The notes: a model not told the origin generated them from the letters alone. Shown: positions 33,799 through 43,450, counted from the stretch's first letter. The stretch: DNA of 64,000 nt from JAFDBW01 sp963825575 (GCA_963825575.1 CAWGUB010000002.1:1-64000), one strand, 5' to 3'. Numbers and translations: made by a program.

Positions 33799-34704
33799 TC
33801 ACTTTCCGTTGAGACTGTTCAGAAGGTCTACAGGGATCGGCTGATTTACCCGGTAATCCTTGAATAATATCTCCAGGCCCTCCTGAACGTCAGGTCGCCG
33901 GATGGTACGCAGTATGCTTGATGGCAGGAGGTATCCGTCGACATCGGTGAACTTGACCTCAAAAAGATCATCGATTTTACCATCGGGGCTGGTCACTTTA
34001 AAACGTTCAGGCATGTGCCCGCCAGCAACTTCGATGTAGCGGGTTTCAACGGTCAGTTGTAGGCCGTTATCGGCAACAATTTTCAACTCGTTGATCGTCT
34101 CGCTCGTGCTGTCGATATCGAAGGCCAGGGATCTGATCTGGTTTTGCGGCAAACGCATGTCGTTTACGTAAAATGCCTGGTCCAGATCCGTTGGTTGCGC
34201 AAAAGTGATTTCCAGGTGATGAATCAATTTGTCAGCAAGGGCAACATCACTCGATGTGATTTTTGCCCCCTTGACAAGGGCCTGTCGTTGCCCGGCCCGT
34301 TCGGGTGGGAGCAGCATCTCATTCAGTTCGATCGCCAGCGCGGCAGAAATCTGCTGGACCATCTTTTCGACATTGGTGGCCAGCTGTGTGCTGCTGGCGT
34401 AAACCAGCCCTTTGCCTTTGCGTTGCCAGAATTTTTTGATTACGGGTGGTGATGGCGGCTTGACGTCCGACGGGAGATCTTTGGCCAGAGTGGCCATCAT
34501 TTCCTTTATCCGTGATGTTTCGATAGTTGCAAGATAGTTCTGTAATCCTGGTTGAACCCGTTCGCTGGCGGCAACAACTGACTCCAAAGCTGTCAGATCG
34601 GCTGCCGCAAACAAAAGGGATGGTATTGTCAGGATCAGGAACACTAAGCCTGTGAAGAATGATCGGAACACGCCAGCCCGTCTCCGTGAAGCGTTGGTTG
34701 ACAC
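33799..34704 (-). CDS. Secreted protein, possibly LolA-like fold
   Basis: 301 aa with a signal peptide (about 10-34, ending LLFA) and a GTG start lacking a strong ribosome site. The mature part starts with helices (VVAASERVQPGLQNYLATIE), then has strands containing TVETRYIEVAGGHMPERFKV, SPDGKIDDLFEVKFTDVDGY and LPSSILRTIRRPD. That strand layout is reminiscent of outer-membrane lipoprotein-carrier-like folds, but no family is certain. It is the first gene of the four-gene unit (12 bp before the cyclic-nucleotide-binding gene). Confidence 0.6.
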   Translation of the reverse strand: MSTNASRRRAGVFRSFFTGLVFLILTIPSLLFAAADLTALESVVAASERVQPGLQNYLATIETSRIKEMMATLAKDLPSDVKPPSPPVIKKFWQRKGKGLVYASSTQLATNVEKMVQQISAALAIELNEMLLPPERAGQRQALVKGAKITSSDVALADKLIHHLEITFAQPTDLDQAFYVNDMRLPQNQIRSLAFDIDSTSETINELKIVADNGLQLTVETRYIEVAGGHMPERFKVTSPDGKIDDLFEVKFTDVDGYLLPSSILRTIRRPDVQEGLEILFKDYRVNQPIPVDLLNSLNGK

Positions 34705-34807
34705 CCGTTATGGGCATTGATCGCTTGAAAAGACCCTGTTTGAAGTGGGCTTAAAATCAGTATATTATGAAGATAATCGATTATTTACGTAGTTGCAAGG
34801 AGCTTGT

Positions 34808-36634
34808 GTGACAAGTTTTGATCTGCACAAACAACCGACGGCCACCGGTGTTTACCTGATGAAGGATGCTGCTGGTGAGATTCTTTATGTCGGTAAGGCG
34901 AAAAATTTGCGTTCCCGTCTGCGTAGTTATATGCAGGCTGATCGCGATACGCGGCCGCAGATCAGGTTTTTGATGGAGCGTGCGGCGAGCATAGAAACGA
35001 TTGTCACCGACACCGAAAAAGAAGCCCTGATTCTCGAGAACACCCTGATCAAGCAGCACCGGCCGCGCTACAATATCCATCTGCGCGATGACAAGACTTT
35101 TGTCTCGTTGCGGATCGATTTGCGTGAAGAATTCCCGATGCTGGGAATTGTGCGTCAGGTCCGTCAGGATGGTGCCCGCTATTTCGGCCCCTTTGCTTCA
35201 TCCTCTGCCTTGCGTCAGACCCTTAAGGAAATTTACCGGATATTCCCGTTGCGGCATTATCCCCCGGCAAAATGCAGGCAGCGCGGTCGACCCTGTCTTT
35301 TCCATCAGATCGGCCAGTGCAGTGCCCCTTGCCACGGCAAGATTACTGTCGAAGATTACGGCAAACTGGTTGATGGCGTGATGGCGCTTCTCGAGGGTCG
35401 ACAGGGGGAAGTGATTGGGATGCTTCGGCAGCGGATGACGCTTGCCGCAAGCCGGCAGAAATATGAAGAGGCGGCTTTGTTGCGTGACCAGATTCGGGCA
35501 ATCGAGGCGACGGTGGAGCAACAGAAGGCCGTGCGTTACGGAACGGTCGACCAGGATGTGGTGGGAGTCTTTAGGCAGGGCGGAGAAGTTGAAGTGGTCA
35601 TGCTTTTTTACCGTCAGGGAAAGCTGTCGGCCCGGCGCAACTATAATTTGCCCTGGCATCTGGACGAGGACCAGCTCCTGGCTGATTTTCTGGTACGCTT
35701 CTACGATCGGGACGTGCCGGTCCCTGATGAGATCGTTTTGCCGTTCGCCATAGAAGGGATCGCCTCTTTTTCAGAATGGCTGGCCGAACGGCATAGTCGC
35801 AGGGTGGCGGTGCTGGTCCCGCAGCGCGGTGAACGACGCCGCCTGGTGGAGATGGCAAATCGCAACGCCAAGGAGGCCTTAAGGGAACGCGGTAGCCGCG
35901 ATGAAGCCCGTCGCAAGGTGCTGGCAGAAATACAACAGAAACTGCATCTGCTGCATCTGCCGCGGCGCATGGAGTGCTTTGACATTTCCACAATCCAGGG
36001 GCAGGCGACGGTTGCCAGCATGGCCGTTGTCATAGACGGTGAGCCGGCGTCTTCCGAGTACCGGCACTACCGGGTGAAGTCGGTTGTCGGCACCGATGAT
36101 TATGCCGCTTTGCGTGAGGTCCTGTGCCGTCGACTGCAACGTGGAATTGAAGAATCCAGCCTGCCGGATTTTATTCTCATCGATGGCGGCAAGGGGCAGC
36201 TTGGTGTGTTGACGGCGGTCATTGATGAACTGGGCATAGCCGGCAGGATTGATGTCGCGGGAATTGCCAAAAGTCGTGTCAAGGCAAACGTCCGCGGCCG
36301 CGCCGTGGAACGCAGTGAGGAACGTTTCTTCCTCCCCGGGCGAAAGAACCCGGTGGTATTGAGACGTGGTTCCGCGGCCCTGTTTCTGCTCGAGCGCCTT
36401 CGCGATGAGGCCCATCGCTTTGCTATTACCCACCACCGCAAGGTTCGCAGCAAGTCACAGCTGAAATCATCGCTTGCCGATATACCCGGGGTCGGGCCCA
36501 AGCGCCAGAGGGCTCTGCTCAGGGAGTTCGGCAGCTTGAAAAAAATCAAGGCGGCCACTCTGGATGGCCTGCGCAGCATGCCGGGGCTTCCGGCTACGGT
36601 CGCCGAGCAGATTTACCAGCATTTCCATCCCTGA
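34808..36634 (+). CDS. uvrC: Excinuclease ABC subunit C
   Basis: 608-aa nuclease that makes both incisions in nucleotide-excision repair. GTG start with AAGGAG 5 bp upstream. The N-terminal GIY-YIG domain (about 8-92) has GVYLMKDAAGEILYVGKAKN, a Cys cluster follows (PPAKCRQRGRPCLFHQIGQCSAPC), the UVR motif is at about 200-235 (ASRQKYEEAALLRDQIRAIE), then the RNase-H-like domain (ECFDISTIQG, LIDGGKGQL) and the helix-hairpin-helix end (DIPGVGPKRQRALLREFGS). The full set of domains suggests an active protein. It is monocistronic, with the 3' end facing yceI. Confidence 0.96.
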   Translation: MTSFDLHKQPTATGVYLMKDAAGEILYVGKAKNLRSRLRSYMQADRDTRPQIRFLMERAASIETIVTDTEKEALILENTLIKQHRPRYNIHLRDDKTFVSLRIDLREEFPMLGIVRQVRQDGARYFGPFASSSALRQTLKEIYRIFPLRHYPPAKCRQRGRPCLFHQIGQCSAPCHGKITVEDYGKLVDGVMALLEGRQGEVIGMLRQRMTLAASRQKYEEAALLRDQIRAIEATVEQQKAVRYGTVDQDVVGVFRQGGEVEVVMLFYRQGKLSARRNYNLPWHLDEDQLLADFLVRFYDRDVPVPDEIVLPFAIEGIASFSEWLAERHSRRVAVLVPQRGERRRLVEMANRNAKEALRERGSRDEARRKVLAEIQQKLHLLHLPRRMECFDISTIQGQATVASMAVVIDGEPASSEYRHYRVKSVVGTDDYAALREVLCRRLQRGIEESSLPDFILIDGGKGQLGVLTAVIDELGIAGRIDVAGIAKSRVKANVRGRAVERSEERFFLPGRKNPVVLRRGSAALFLLERLRDEAHRFAITHHRKVRSKSQLKSSLADIPGVGPKRQRALLREFGSLKKIKAATLDGLRSMPGLPATVAEQIYQHFHP

Positions 36635-36641
36635 AAAAGCA

Positions 36642-36680
36642 GGGGCACTTCCCGCCAAATAATGAGAAGAGAAGTGCCCC
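36642..36680 (-). terminator. Terminator between uvrC and yceI
   Basis: 10-bp stem GGGGCACTTC/GAAGTGCCCC with a 19-nt loop. On the minus strand it is followed by TGCTTTTTC, serving yceI; on the plus strand it has no T tract but may still aid uvrC termination. Confidence 0.7.
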
Positions 36681-36688
36681 CCCGGGTA

Positions 36689-37285
36689 CTATCCCTTGAT
36701 CAGTTCGACCTCCAGGCTGATATGTACCTCGTCACCGACTACGACCCCGCCGGCTTCCAGGGCCTTGTTCCAGGTCAGGCCGTAATCGCTGCGGTTGATT
36801 TGCGTCGATGCCGATGCCCCGCGCCGGGTGTTGCCCCACGGATCGGTAACCGTCTGACTGAAGTCTTCAACCTTCAACTCGACTTCACGGGTTACATCGC
36901 GAATAGTCAGGTCGCCGACAATCTTCACCGGCTGCCCATTGGCAACCACCACCCTCTTTGAGACGAAAGTCATTGCAGGAAAGTTTGCAACATCAAAGAA
37001 GTCCGGGCTGCGCAGGTGGTCGTCGCGTTTCTGGTTGTTGGTATTGATCGATGCCGTCCCGATGCGAACCTTGACCGCTGATTTTGCCAGATCGGCGGAA
37101 TCGATATCCGTTGTGCCATCCACCTCGGTGAAGACGCCCTTCACCCAGGACACCATCAGATGCCTGATCTTGAATTCGACAGTGGTATGAGCCGGGTCAA
37201 TCTTCCAGGTTGCCGCAAGGGTTATTTGTGGCAGGATCACCAGGATGGTGATGATTAATAATCTTTTGCAGAAATACATGATCAT
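36689..37285 (-). CDS. YceI-family periplasmic protein
   Basis: 198 aa with a signal peptide (residues 1-24, ending TLAA) and the YceI lipocalin-like barrel, which binds polyprenyl-type lipids in characterised members. Family landmarks: WKIDPAHTTVEFKIRHLMVS at the N-terminus, GVFTEVDGT, RDDHLRSPDFFDVANFP, DLTIRDVTREVEL and NRSDYGLTWNKALEAGG near the C-terminus. GAAAGG lies 3 bp before the first ATG. The gene is a single unit with its own terminator. Confidence 0.93.
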   Translation of the reverse strand: MIMYFCKRLLIITILVILPQITLAATWKIDPAHTTVEFKIRHLMVSWVKGVFTEVDGTTDIDSADLAKSAVKVRIGTASINTNNQKRDDHLRSPDFFDVANFPAMTFVSKRVVVANGQPVKIVGDLTIRDVTREVELKVEDFSQTVTDPWGNTRRGASASTQINRSDYGLTWNKALEAGGVVVGDEVHISLEVELIKG

Positions 37286-37436
37286 GTGCCTTTCTTATTT
37301 ACTGAGTAGTTGTCAAGTACCTGTTGATGGATATATTACAATTTAAGTCAGGTATATGCAAGTCAGATTCCCCGGGAGTTGAACATATTTGTTTGCGGGT
37401 GAGGCATGTTGACGGAGACGGTAGGAGGATGAGAAC

Positions 37437-37467
37437 AAAAAAGCCCCCGGGGTTCCGGGGGCCTTTT
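37437..37467 (-). terminator. Terminator of the OB-fold lipoprotein gene
   Basis: GC-rich stem GCCCCCGG/CCGGGGGC with a 4-nt loop; read on the minus strand it ends in CTTTTTTG. It lies 20 bp past the stop at 37487. Confidence 0.9.
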
Positions 37468-37486
37468 GCGAACTATGGTGAGGGTC

Positions 37487-38272
37487 TTATTCGACAGTTA
37501 CTTCAGCATCTTCGACAATCACGCCGTAGGCGTAGCCATAACCAAAATCCTTGTCGAGGGACAGTGCGCCGCTGATCACGACCGTGTCGCCAATGTTGGC
37601 GGTGGCGCTGGTGGTCACGGTCAGGTCATTGTTGCCGGCTTCACCGGTGCCGTCCTGGATATGAACCCAGTTCTTGCCCATGATTTGTGGGCTGAACTTG
37701 ACAACCTTGCCACGGACCTTGACCGGTTTGCCGCTCAGTTCGGCTTTCTTGGCATAGACGTCGCCGACGGTCTGGCCGCCTGCAGCAGGGGTTATGCCTG
37801 ACAGGTCAACATCGGTCGTCTCGACGGTTGTGCTGCCTTTTGTGGCACTTCCGTCCATCATCGACGGATGATCGGCAGGCATTTGCGCTGCAAGACTTTC
37901 AGCCCCGCCGACCAGGACCGATGGCACGAAGTAAACCATGTCGAAAGTGCGGTCGAGGCTTTTGCTGATGAAGTTGGGCATCGGCATCCCTTCCGGAACA
38001 ACGACCTCGTCACCAACCTTGACTGCGAACTGGGGAGCTGCCGCCCAGATTGTCTCGGAGCCGGTGTCTACCTGTACATATGTGTACCCGGAGGCGTCCA
38101 TGGTTTCAAGGACTTTGCCGGATTTCCCGGGAGCCGTTTGTGGTGTGGCCGGGGCCATCTGTGCTGAAGGCTTGGCTGCCTGGGCTTGAGGCGCAGGCGG
38201 TTCTTCGCCGCAACCGGCGAGCATGGTGATAGAGAAAGTTGCGATACAGAGCAGGGTCATCAATTGCTTCAC
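37487..38272 (-). CDS. OB-fold lipoprotein (NrfJ-like)
   Basis: 261 aa from a GTG with GGAGGA 7 bp upstream. The signal has a lipobox LAGC (cleavage before Cys near 20), so it is a lipoprotein. A Pro/Ala linker leads to two parts: a region around SGYTYVQVDTGSETIWAAAP with a KVGDEVVVPEGMPM segment, and a C-terminal OB-fold (VGDVYAKKAELSGKPVKVRG, MGKNWVHIQDGTGEAG, GDTVVISGALSLDKDFG). These two units resemble NrfJ-like and nucleic-acid-binding OB-fold proteins found in secreted bacterial proteins. The function is not known. Confidence 0.75.
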   Translation of the reverse strand: MKQLMTLLCIATFSITMLAGCGEEPPAPQAQAAKPSAQMAPATPQTAPGKSGKVLETMDASGYTYVQVDTGSETIWAAAPQFAVKVGDEVVVPEGMPMPNFISKSLDRTFDMVYFVPSVLVGGAESLAAQMPADHPSMMDGSATKGSTTVETTDVDLSGITPAAGGQTVGDVYAKKAELSGKPVKVRGKVVKFSPQIMGKNWVHIQDGTGEAGNNDLTVTTSATANIGDTVVISGALSLDKDFGYGYAYGVIVEDAEVTVE

Positions 38273-38508
38273 GGGTATATCCTCCGATTTTCTTGGTTTC
38301 CGGGCAACGGCCCGATTGTTTATTTGTGGATATCGAATATTAGCTGACACTTATAGCATAGCCAGCTCTGGCACAGCAAGTATTCAATGATTGGCAATAT
38401 AACGGTTTGTTCAAGAAGAATATACGTGGATATCCGTATAGATTGAATCTCCACCACACGAAAAGGAACTGCGCAAACGCACACTACCGAATGTCAGATT
38501 CACAGAGA

Positions 38509-40011
38509 TCAACAAAACGCATTTTCATCTTGGCAGCGGTGATATTTCTCAGTAAGTTTCCGCACTCGCAGCGCCAGGTCATCAGTCAACATGTCGTGCG
38601 ACAGCTGCCATTGCCAGTTCCCGGTTGCCCTGCCAGGGGTATTGAAGCGGGCCGAATTATCGAGGCCAAGGATGTCCTGGCAGGGGATGATACAGAGGCT
38701 GGCCTCGCTGGCCATGGCCAGCTCTATGAGGTCCCAGGGCATCTCCGGACGACGCTTGCCGAGATAATCGCGTATCTTGTCTTTTTGCCCTTTCGACAAG
38801 CTCTGCCACCAGCCCATGGTCGTATCATTGTCGTGAGTGCCGGTATAGACCACGCTGTTGGAGATGTGGTTTTCAGGCAGGTAGGGGTTGTCCGGCCCGG
38901 AATCGAAAGCAAACTGCAGGATCTTCATGCCCGGCAAGTCAAAATCGTCACGCAGTTTCTCCACGTCCGGGGTAATGATGCCCAAATCTTCAGCTATGAT
39001 CGGCATCTTCGAATTCAGTGCCTGCAGCTTCTCAAGCAGTTTGCGGCCTGGCACGTCCACCCATTGGCCGTTTACGGCGGTTGCTGCATTGGCCGGGATC
39101 GACCAGCAGGCCTGGAACCCCCGAAAATGATCGATACGGATCATATCGCATTGCTGCAGTTGATGGGTAAAGCGCCGGACCCACCAGTGGAAATCCTCGG
39201 CCAGGTGAGCGTCCCAACTGTAGAGGGGGTTGCCCCAGCGCTGCCCGGTCCTGCTGAAATAGTCCGGCGGTACTCCGGCGACAGCAATCGACCGTCCGGC
39301 GGCGTCCAGCTGGAAAAGCTGCTGGTTGGCCCAGACGTCAGCGGAATCGTAGGCGACGAAAATCGGGATATCGCCAAAGATCCGTACCCCCTTGCGGTTG
39401 GCATAACTTTTCAGTTTGCCCCATTGTTCGTAAAACACGTACTGCTGATATTTGTACAGTTCGCATTGCCCGGCGAGGCGTTCCTGCCATTCGTTCATCA
39501 CGTCCCGGTGTCGCTGGCGAAGGCCGGCAGGCCAATCGGACCAGGGCTTGCCGTGAAAGGCGTCTTTTAGGGCCATGAAGAGACAGAATTCTTCGAGCCA
39601 GTCAGCGTTGCCCCGGCAAAACTGGGTAAAGCCTTCAAACCTGCCAGAGGTGTTTCGCTGAAAGAAATTTCCTGCAGCAGTCTCCAGCAGGCTGTGCTTC
39701 AACTTGTGTGCCTGGCTGAAGTCGAGCCCGGGGCCGTCATTGACAGCCGCTACGAGCTGCGCTTGGCCCAGATCTTTGCAGTCAATCAGTTGCTGCAGGT
39801 CAATCAGGGCCGCATTGCCGGCGAATGCCGACAAGGTATTGTATGGTGAATGGCCGTATCCGGTCGGGCCGAGCGGTAGAACCTGCCAGACGCTCTGACC
39901 TGCTTTGGCCAGAAAGTCGACAAACCTGAAGGCCTGCGCGCCGAGGTCACCAATGGGCCATGAGCCCGGCAGGGACGTGGGATGAAGCAGAATACCGGCT
40001 GCTCGCTGCAT
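38509..40011 (-). CDS. malQ: 4-alpha-glucanotransferase
   Basis: 500-aa amylomaltase (GH77) that moves maltosyl units between maltodextrins. The start is MQRAAGILLHPTSLPG, the conserved N-terminus, with AGGAG 9 bp upstream; a longer frame upstream lacks similarity. Signatures: LPLGPTGYGHSPYNTLSAFAG (about 41-61), DIPIFVAYDSADVWAN, IRIDHFRGF with the nucleophile Asp, IAEDLGIITPDVEKLR with the acid/base Glu, and NSVVYTGTHDNDTTMGW. Together with the glgC relic at 13811 it hints at past or present glycogen metabolism. The long plus-strand frame over it is a shadow. Confidence 0.95.
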   Translation of the reverse strand: MQRAAGILLHPTSLPGSWPIGDLGAQAFRFVDFLAKAGQSVWQVLPLGPTGYGHSPYNTLSAFAGNAALIDLQQLIDCKDLGQAQLVAAVNDGPGLDFSQAHKLKHSLLETAAGNFFQRNTSGRFEGFTQFCRGNADWLEEFCLFMALKDAFHGKPWSDWPAGLRQRHRDVMNEWQERLAGQCELYKYQQYVFYEQWGKLKSYANRKGVRIFGDIPIFVAYDSADVWANQQLFQLDAAGRSIAVAGVPPDYFSRTGQRWGNPLYSWDAHLAEDFHWWVRRFTHQLQQCDMIRIDHFRGFQACWSIPANAATAVNGQWVDVPGRKLLEKLQALNSKMPIIAEDLGIITPDVEKLRDDFDLPGMKILQFAFDSGPDNPYLPENHISNSVVYTGTHDNDTTMGWWQSLSKGQKDKIRDYLGKRRPEMPWDLIELAMASEASLCIIPCQDILGLDNSARFNTPGRATGNWQWQLSHDMLTDDLALRVRKLTEKYHRCQDENAFC

Positions 40012-40173
40012 AAAATCAATCTCCTGGGGCGGATTATGACACAGGATAATCTCTGGGCAAGGGCAAATTGAGTCAATTTGCATGACAGGTGCCCAGCTAT
40101 GGCGCACGACGCTTGGCTGCTGCGGAGGATTATTGAATCTTCGGATGTAATTTTGCGAGTCGCACAAGTCCTG

Positions 40174-40202
40174 ATTGACCCGCCCGCATTGCTGCGCTAG
40201 AA
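40174..40202 (+). promoter_or_regulatory. Strong sigma-70 promoter upstream of prfC
   Basis: TTGACC (40174-40179), 17-bp spacer, TAGAAT (40197-40202). Start expected about 40208, only a few bases before a terminator-like hairpin. Confidence 0.65.
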
Positions 40203-40212
40203 TCGGTTTCAC

Positions 40213-40235
40213 GAAACGGGCTTCCGCCCGTTTTT
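40213..40235 (+). terminator. Leader terminator before prfC
   Basis: AAACGGGC/GCCCGTTT stem with a 4-nt TTCC loop and five T residues, starting about 5 nt after the predicted transcription start and 40 bp before the prfC TTG. No plus-strand gene precedes it, so it may be an attenuator, or end a very short transcript. Confidence 0.6.
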
Positions 40236-40274
40236 CTCGTCGTATCTGACAACTGGTCAAGAAATGAGGACAGA

Positions 40275-41861
40275 TTGAGCAACCGGTTTATCCAGGAGAT
40301 TAAAAAGCGCAGGACTTTCGGCATCATCAGTCACCCCGATGCCGGCAAAACCACGCTTACCGAAAAACTGCTGCTTTTCGGCGGGGCAATTCAGATGGCC
40401 GGGGCGATCAAGGCGCGTAAGGCTGCCAGGCATGCGACCAGCGACTGGATGAAGGTCGAACAGGAGCGCGGTATCTCCGTGACCACATCGGTCATGAAGT
40501 TCGGCCATCGCGACTGCGAGATCAATCTTCTGGACACTCCAGGCCACCAGGATTTTTCCGAAGATACCTACCGGGTCCTGACCGCGGTGGACAGCGCCCT
40601 GATGGTGATTGACAGCGCCAAGGGGGTCGAGACACAGACTGAAAAGCTGATGTCGGTCTGCCGCATGCGCAACACTCCGGTGATCACGTTCATCAACAAG
40701 ATGGACCGAGAAGGACAGTACCCTCTCGACCTGCTTTCCGATGTCGAGGATAAACTGCAGATAGAATGTGCCCCGATGTCCTGGCCGATCGGTATGGGCA
40801 AACGCTTTAAGGGCGTCTACAATCTTTACCGCAAGGAGTTGCGGCTGTTCAGGCCCGGTGAGGAGCGTCGTACCGAGTATGTTCAGGTGATCAAGGATAT
40901 CAATGACAGCCGGCTCGATGAATTGCTGGGCAGCGCCGCCGATGAACTGCGGGAAGATATTGCACTCCTTGAGGGCGCAGCCAATCCCTTCCAATTGTCG
41001 GAATATCTTAAGGGCAACCAGACACCGGTGTTTTTCGGCAGCGCCATTAACAACTTCGGCGTAGAGGAGTTACTCGATGCATTGGTTGATCTTGCTCCCT
41101 CGCCCGGCCCGCGTCAGGCCCAGAGCCGTGAAGTGGCCCCTGAGGAAGAGGCCTTCTCCGGGTTCGTTTTCAAGGTCCAGGCGAACATGGACCCGGCGCA
41201 CCGCGACCGGATTGCTTTTCTGCGGATCTGTTCGGGGCGTTTCCAGCGCGGCATGAAAGTTCGTCACCACCGGATTGGCAAGGAAGTCAGCCTCTCCAAG
41301 GCAATCATCTTCATGGCCCAGGACCGGGCCAACGTCGAAGAAGCTTATCCCGGCGATATAATCGGCCTGCACAATCATGGCACGATCAAGGTTGGTGACA
41401 CGTTCACTGACAAGGAACCGCTCAAGTTCACCGGAGTTCCCAGCTTCGCCGCCGAACATTTCCGGCGGGTTAGACTGAAGTCTCCTCTGAAAGCCAAACA
41501 GCTGGAAAAAGGGCTGAAACAGCTCTCCGAGGAAGGCGCCATCCAGGTCTTCCGGCCATTAATAAGTAACGATTACATAGTTGGTGCCGTCGGCGTCCTG
41601 CAGTTCGATGTGACCATGGAACGCCTGAAGATGGAATATGGTGTCGATGCCATCTACGAAAGTGTCGACTATGCCACGGCCCGCTGGGTTGGCAGTTCCG
41701 ACCCGAAGAAGTTGACTGAATTTGAAAAGAAGAACCAGGCAAACCTGGCGATGGATGCCGAAGGCAACCTCAGTTATTTGGCCCCGAGTGAATGGCGTCT
41801 CGGTTATGTCATGGAGCAGTGGCCGGGGATCGAATTTGCCAAGACCAGAGAGCACGATTAG
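40275..41861 (+). CDS. prfC: Peptide chain release factor 3
   Basis: 528-aa GTPase that recycles RF1/RF2 after termination. TTG start with GAGGA 5-9 bp before it. G-domain motifs: HPDAGKTT (G1, about 21-28), DTPGHQDF (G3, about 86-93) and NKMD (G4, about 140-143). The domain II/III parts follow, with the RF3 hallmarks RKAARHATSDWMKVEQERGI and GVLQFDVTMERLKMEYGVDA. Length and all motifs are normal. The rare TTG start plus the leader terminator suggests low or controlled expression. Confidence 0.96.
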   Translation: MSNRFIQEIKKRRTFGIISHPDAGKTTLTEKLLLFGGAIQMAGAIKARKAARHATSDWMKVEQERGISVTTSVMKFGHRDCEINLLDTPGHQDFSEDTYRVLTAVDSALMVIDSAKGVETQTEKLMSVCRMRNTPVITFINKMDREGQYPLDLLSDVEDKLQIECAPMSWPIGMGKRFKGVYNLYRKELRLFRPGEERRTEYVQVIKDINDSRLDELLGSAADELREDIALLEGAANPFQLSEYLKGNQTPVFFGSAINNFGVEELLDALVDLAPSPGPRQAQSREVAPEEEAFSGFVFKVQANMDPAHRDRIAFLRICSGRFQRGMKVRHHRIGKEVSLSKAIIFMAQDRANVEEAYPGDIIGLHNHGTIKVGDTFTDKEPLKFTGVPSFAAEHFRRVRLKSPLKAKQLEKGLKQLSEEGAIQVFRPLISNDYIVGAVGVLQFDVTMERLKMEYGVDAIYESVDYATARWVGSSDPKKLTEFEKKNQANLAMDAEGNLSYLAPSEWRLGYVMEQWPGIEFAKTREHD

Positions 41862-41987
41862 GCTGCTGATTTTGCCAGGTTGACAGTCGCCTCAAGTTCA
41901 GTAAGGTTTACCTTTGCAGCCATTCTCTAAGGTGTTTTACCATGCGGCACAGGCAAGTCGGATGCTGTTTTATCAGCAACATTTTTG

Positions 41988-42016
41988 AGGTTGGCCTGAT
42001 GGGGCCAGCCTTTTTT
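41988..42016 (+). terminator. Terminator of prfC
   Basis: 9-bp stem AGGTTGGCC/GGCCAGCCT (one G-U) with a 6-nt loop and six T residues, 127 bp past the stop and 30 bp before asnS. Confidence 0.85.
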
Positions 42017-42045
42017 CCGTATTATGTCCACAAAGAGGTGCAGGT

Positions 42046-43449
42046 ATGAAGACATTGGATTGGCGTAATGATCGGCTGAGGGTCAAAACTCTATTGCTGG
42101 CCGATCAGAGCGTGGGTGAAGTTTTCGTCCAGGGCTGGCTGCGGACCGTGCGGCGCAGCAAGGGGGTCAATTTCCTGGCCCTCAACGACGGTTCCTGTCT
42201 CGATAGCCTGCAGGTTGTCGTCAGTGAAGAATCCCCCGCCTTTGCCACCTCAGACAGCCTCGGGACAGGCTGTTGTGTCGGCGTCCGGGGGGCAATGGTC
42301 CCCTCGCCGGGAGAGGGGCAGAACTGGGAGGTCCAGGCCGAAGAGATTATCGTCTACGGCCTGACCGACGAAACTTTCCCCTTGCAGAAGAAGCGCCACG
42401 GTTTCGAATTCCTGCGCTCGATTGCCCATCTGCGCCCCAGGACCAACGCTTTTGGCGCGGTTTTTCGTGTACGCAGCCGTATCGCTCACGCCGTGCATAC
42501 CTTTTTCCAGGAGCGCGGCTTCCTCTATGTTCATTCACCGATTATTACCGCCAACGACTGCGAGGGTGCCGGCGAAATGTTCCGGGTTACGACGCTGAAT
42601 CCGGAGAATCCGCCGCAGGTTAACGGCCGCATCGCCTGGCACGAGGATTTTTTCGGGGCGAAGACCGGGCTTACGGTCAGCGGCCAGTTGCAGGGAGAAC
42701 TCTTTGCCACGGCCTTTACCGACATCTACACTTTCGGCCCGACCTTTCGCGCCGAGAACTCCAATACCAGCCGGCATGCCTCGGAGTTCTGGATGATAGA
42801 GCCGGAAGTCGCCTTTGCCGACCTTGCTGTCAACTGCCAGCTCGCCGAGGATTTCTTCCGTTTCATGGTCGAGTATGCTCTTGAGCACTGCCAGGAGGAT
42901 CTGGCGTTTTTCAACCAGTTTGTCGACAAGGGGCTGCTGGAGCGGCTTGAGCTTGTCGTAAAGACCCCCTTCCAGACGATCAGCTACACCGATGCCGTCG
43001 AGCGTCTGCAGAAAAGCGGACAGGCTTTCGAGTTCCCTGTTGAATGGGGGTGTGACCTGCAGTCCGAGCACGAAAGATATCTGACCGAGCAGATCGTCGG
43101 CGGGCCGTTGTTTGTCACCGATTACCCGGCCGGGATCAAGGCCTTCTACATGCGGCAGAATGACGATGACCGGACGGTCGCGGCGATGGACCTGCTGGTG
43201 CCCAAGGTCGGTGAGATTATCGGCGGCAGCCAGCGAGAAGAGCGTCTTGACATGCTAGAGCGCAAGATGAGGGCCTTCGATATCCTGCCTGAAAGCCTCG
43301 ACTGGTATCTTGACACCCGGCGCTGGGGAAGCTGCCCGCACGCCGGTTTCGGCCTCGGCTTCGAGCGTTTCCTGATGTACATCACAGGCATGGAGAATGT
43401 CCGTGATGTCATTCCCTTCCCGCGTACTCCCGGCAACGCGCGGTTCTGA
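42046..43449 (+). CDS. asnS: Asparaginyl-tRNA synthetase
   Basis: 467-aa class IIb synthetase. The N-terminal OB-fold (about 15-105) contains VQGWLRTVRRSKGVNFLALN. Catalytic-domain motifs: motif 2 FRAENSNTSRHASEFWMIEP (about 230-250) and motif 3 GFGLGFERFLMYITGMENVR near the end. The SNTSRHASEF form with Asn-type residues distinguishes it from AspS. The stop lies 2 bp from the stop of the convergent EamA gene, so the two 3' ends abut. Confidence 0.97.
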   Translation: MKTLDWRNDRLRVKTLLLADQSVGEVFVQGWLRTVRRSKGVNFLALNDGSCLDSLQVVVSEESPAFATSDSLGTGCCVGVRGAMVPSPGEGQNWEVQAEEIIVYGLTDETFPLQKKRHGFEFLRSIAHLRPRTNAFGAVFRVRSRIAHAVHTFFQERGFLYVHSPIITANDCEGAGEMFRVTTLNPENPPQVNGRIAWHEDFFGAKTGLTVSGQLQGELFATAFTDIYTFGPTFRAENSNTSRHASEFWMIEPEVAFADLAVNCQLAEDFFRFMVEYALEHCQEDLAFFNQFVDKGLLERLELVVKTPFQTISYTDAVERLQKSGQAFEFPVEWGCDLQSEHERYLTEQIVGGPLFVTDYPAGIKAFYMRQNDDDRTVAAMDLLVPKVGEIIGGSQREERLDMLERKMRAFDILPESLDWYLDTRRWGSCPHAGFGLGFERFLMYITGMENVRDVIPFPRTPGNARF

Positions 43450-43450
43450 T

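Noticed and set aside
38407..39570. Plus-strand open frame of 387 codons
   Set aside because: It lies over malQ, which has complete GH77 motifs on the other strand. The plus-strand translation has no recognisable domain and no ribosome site.
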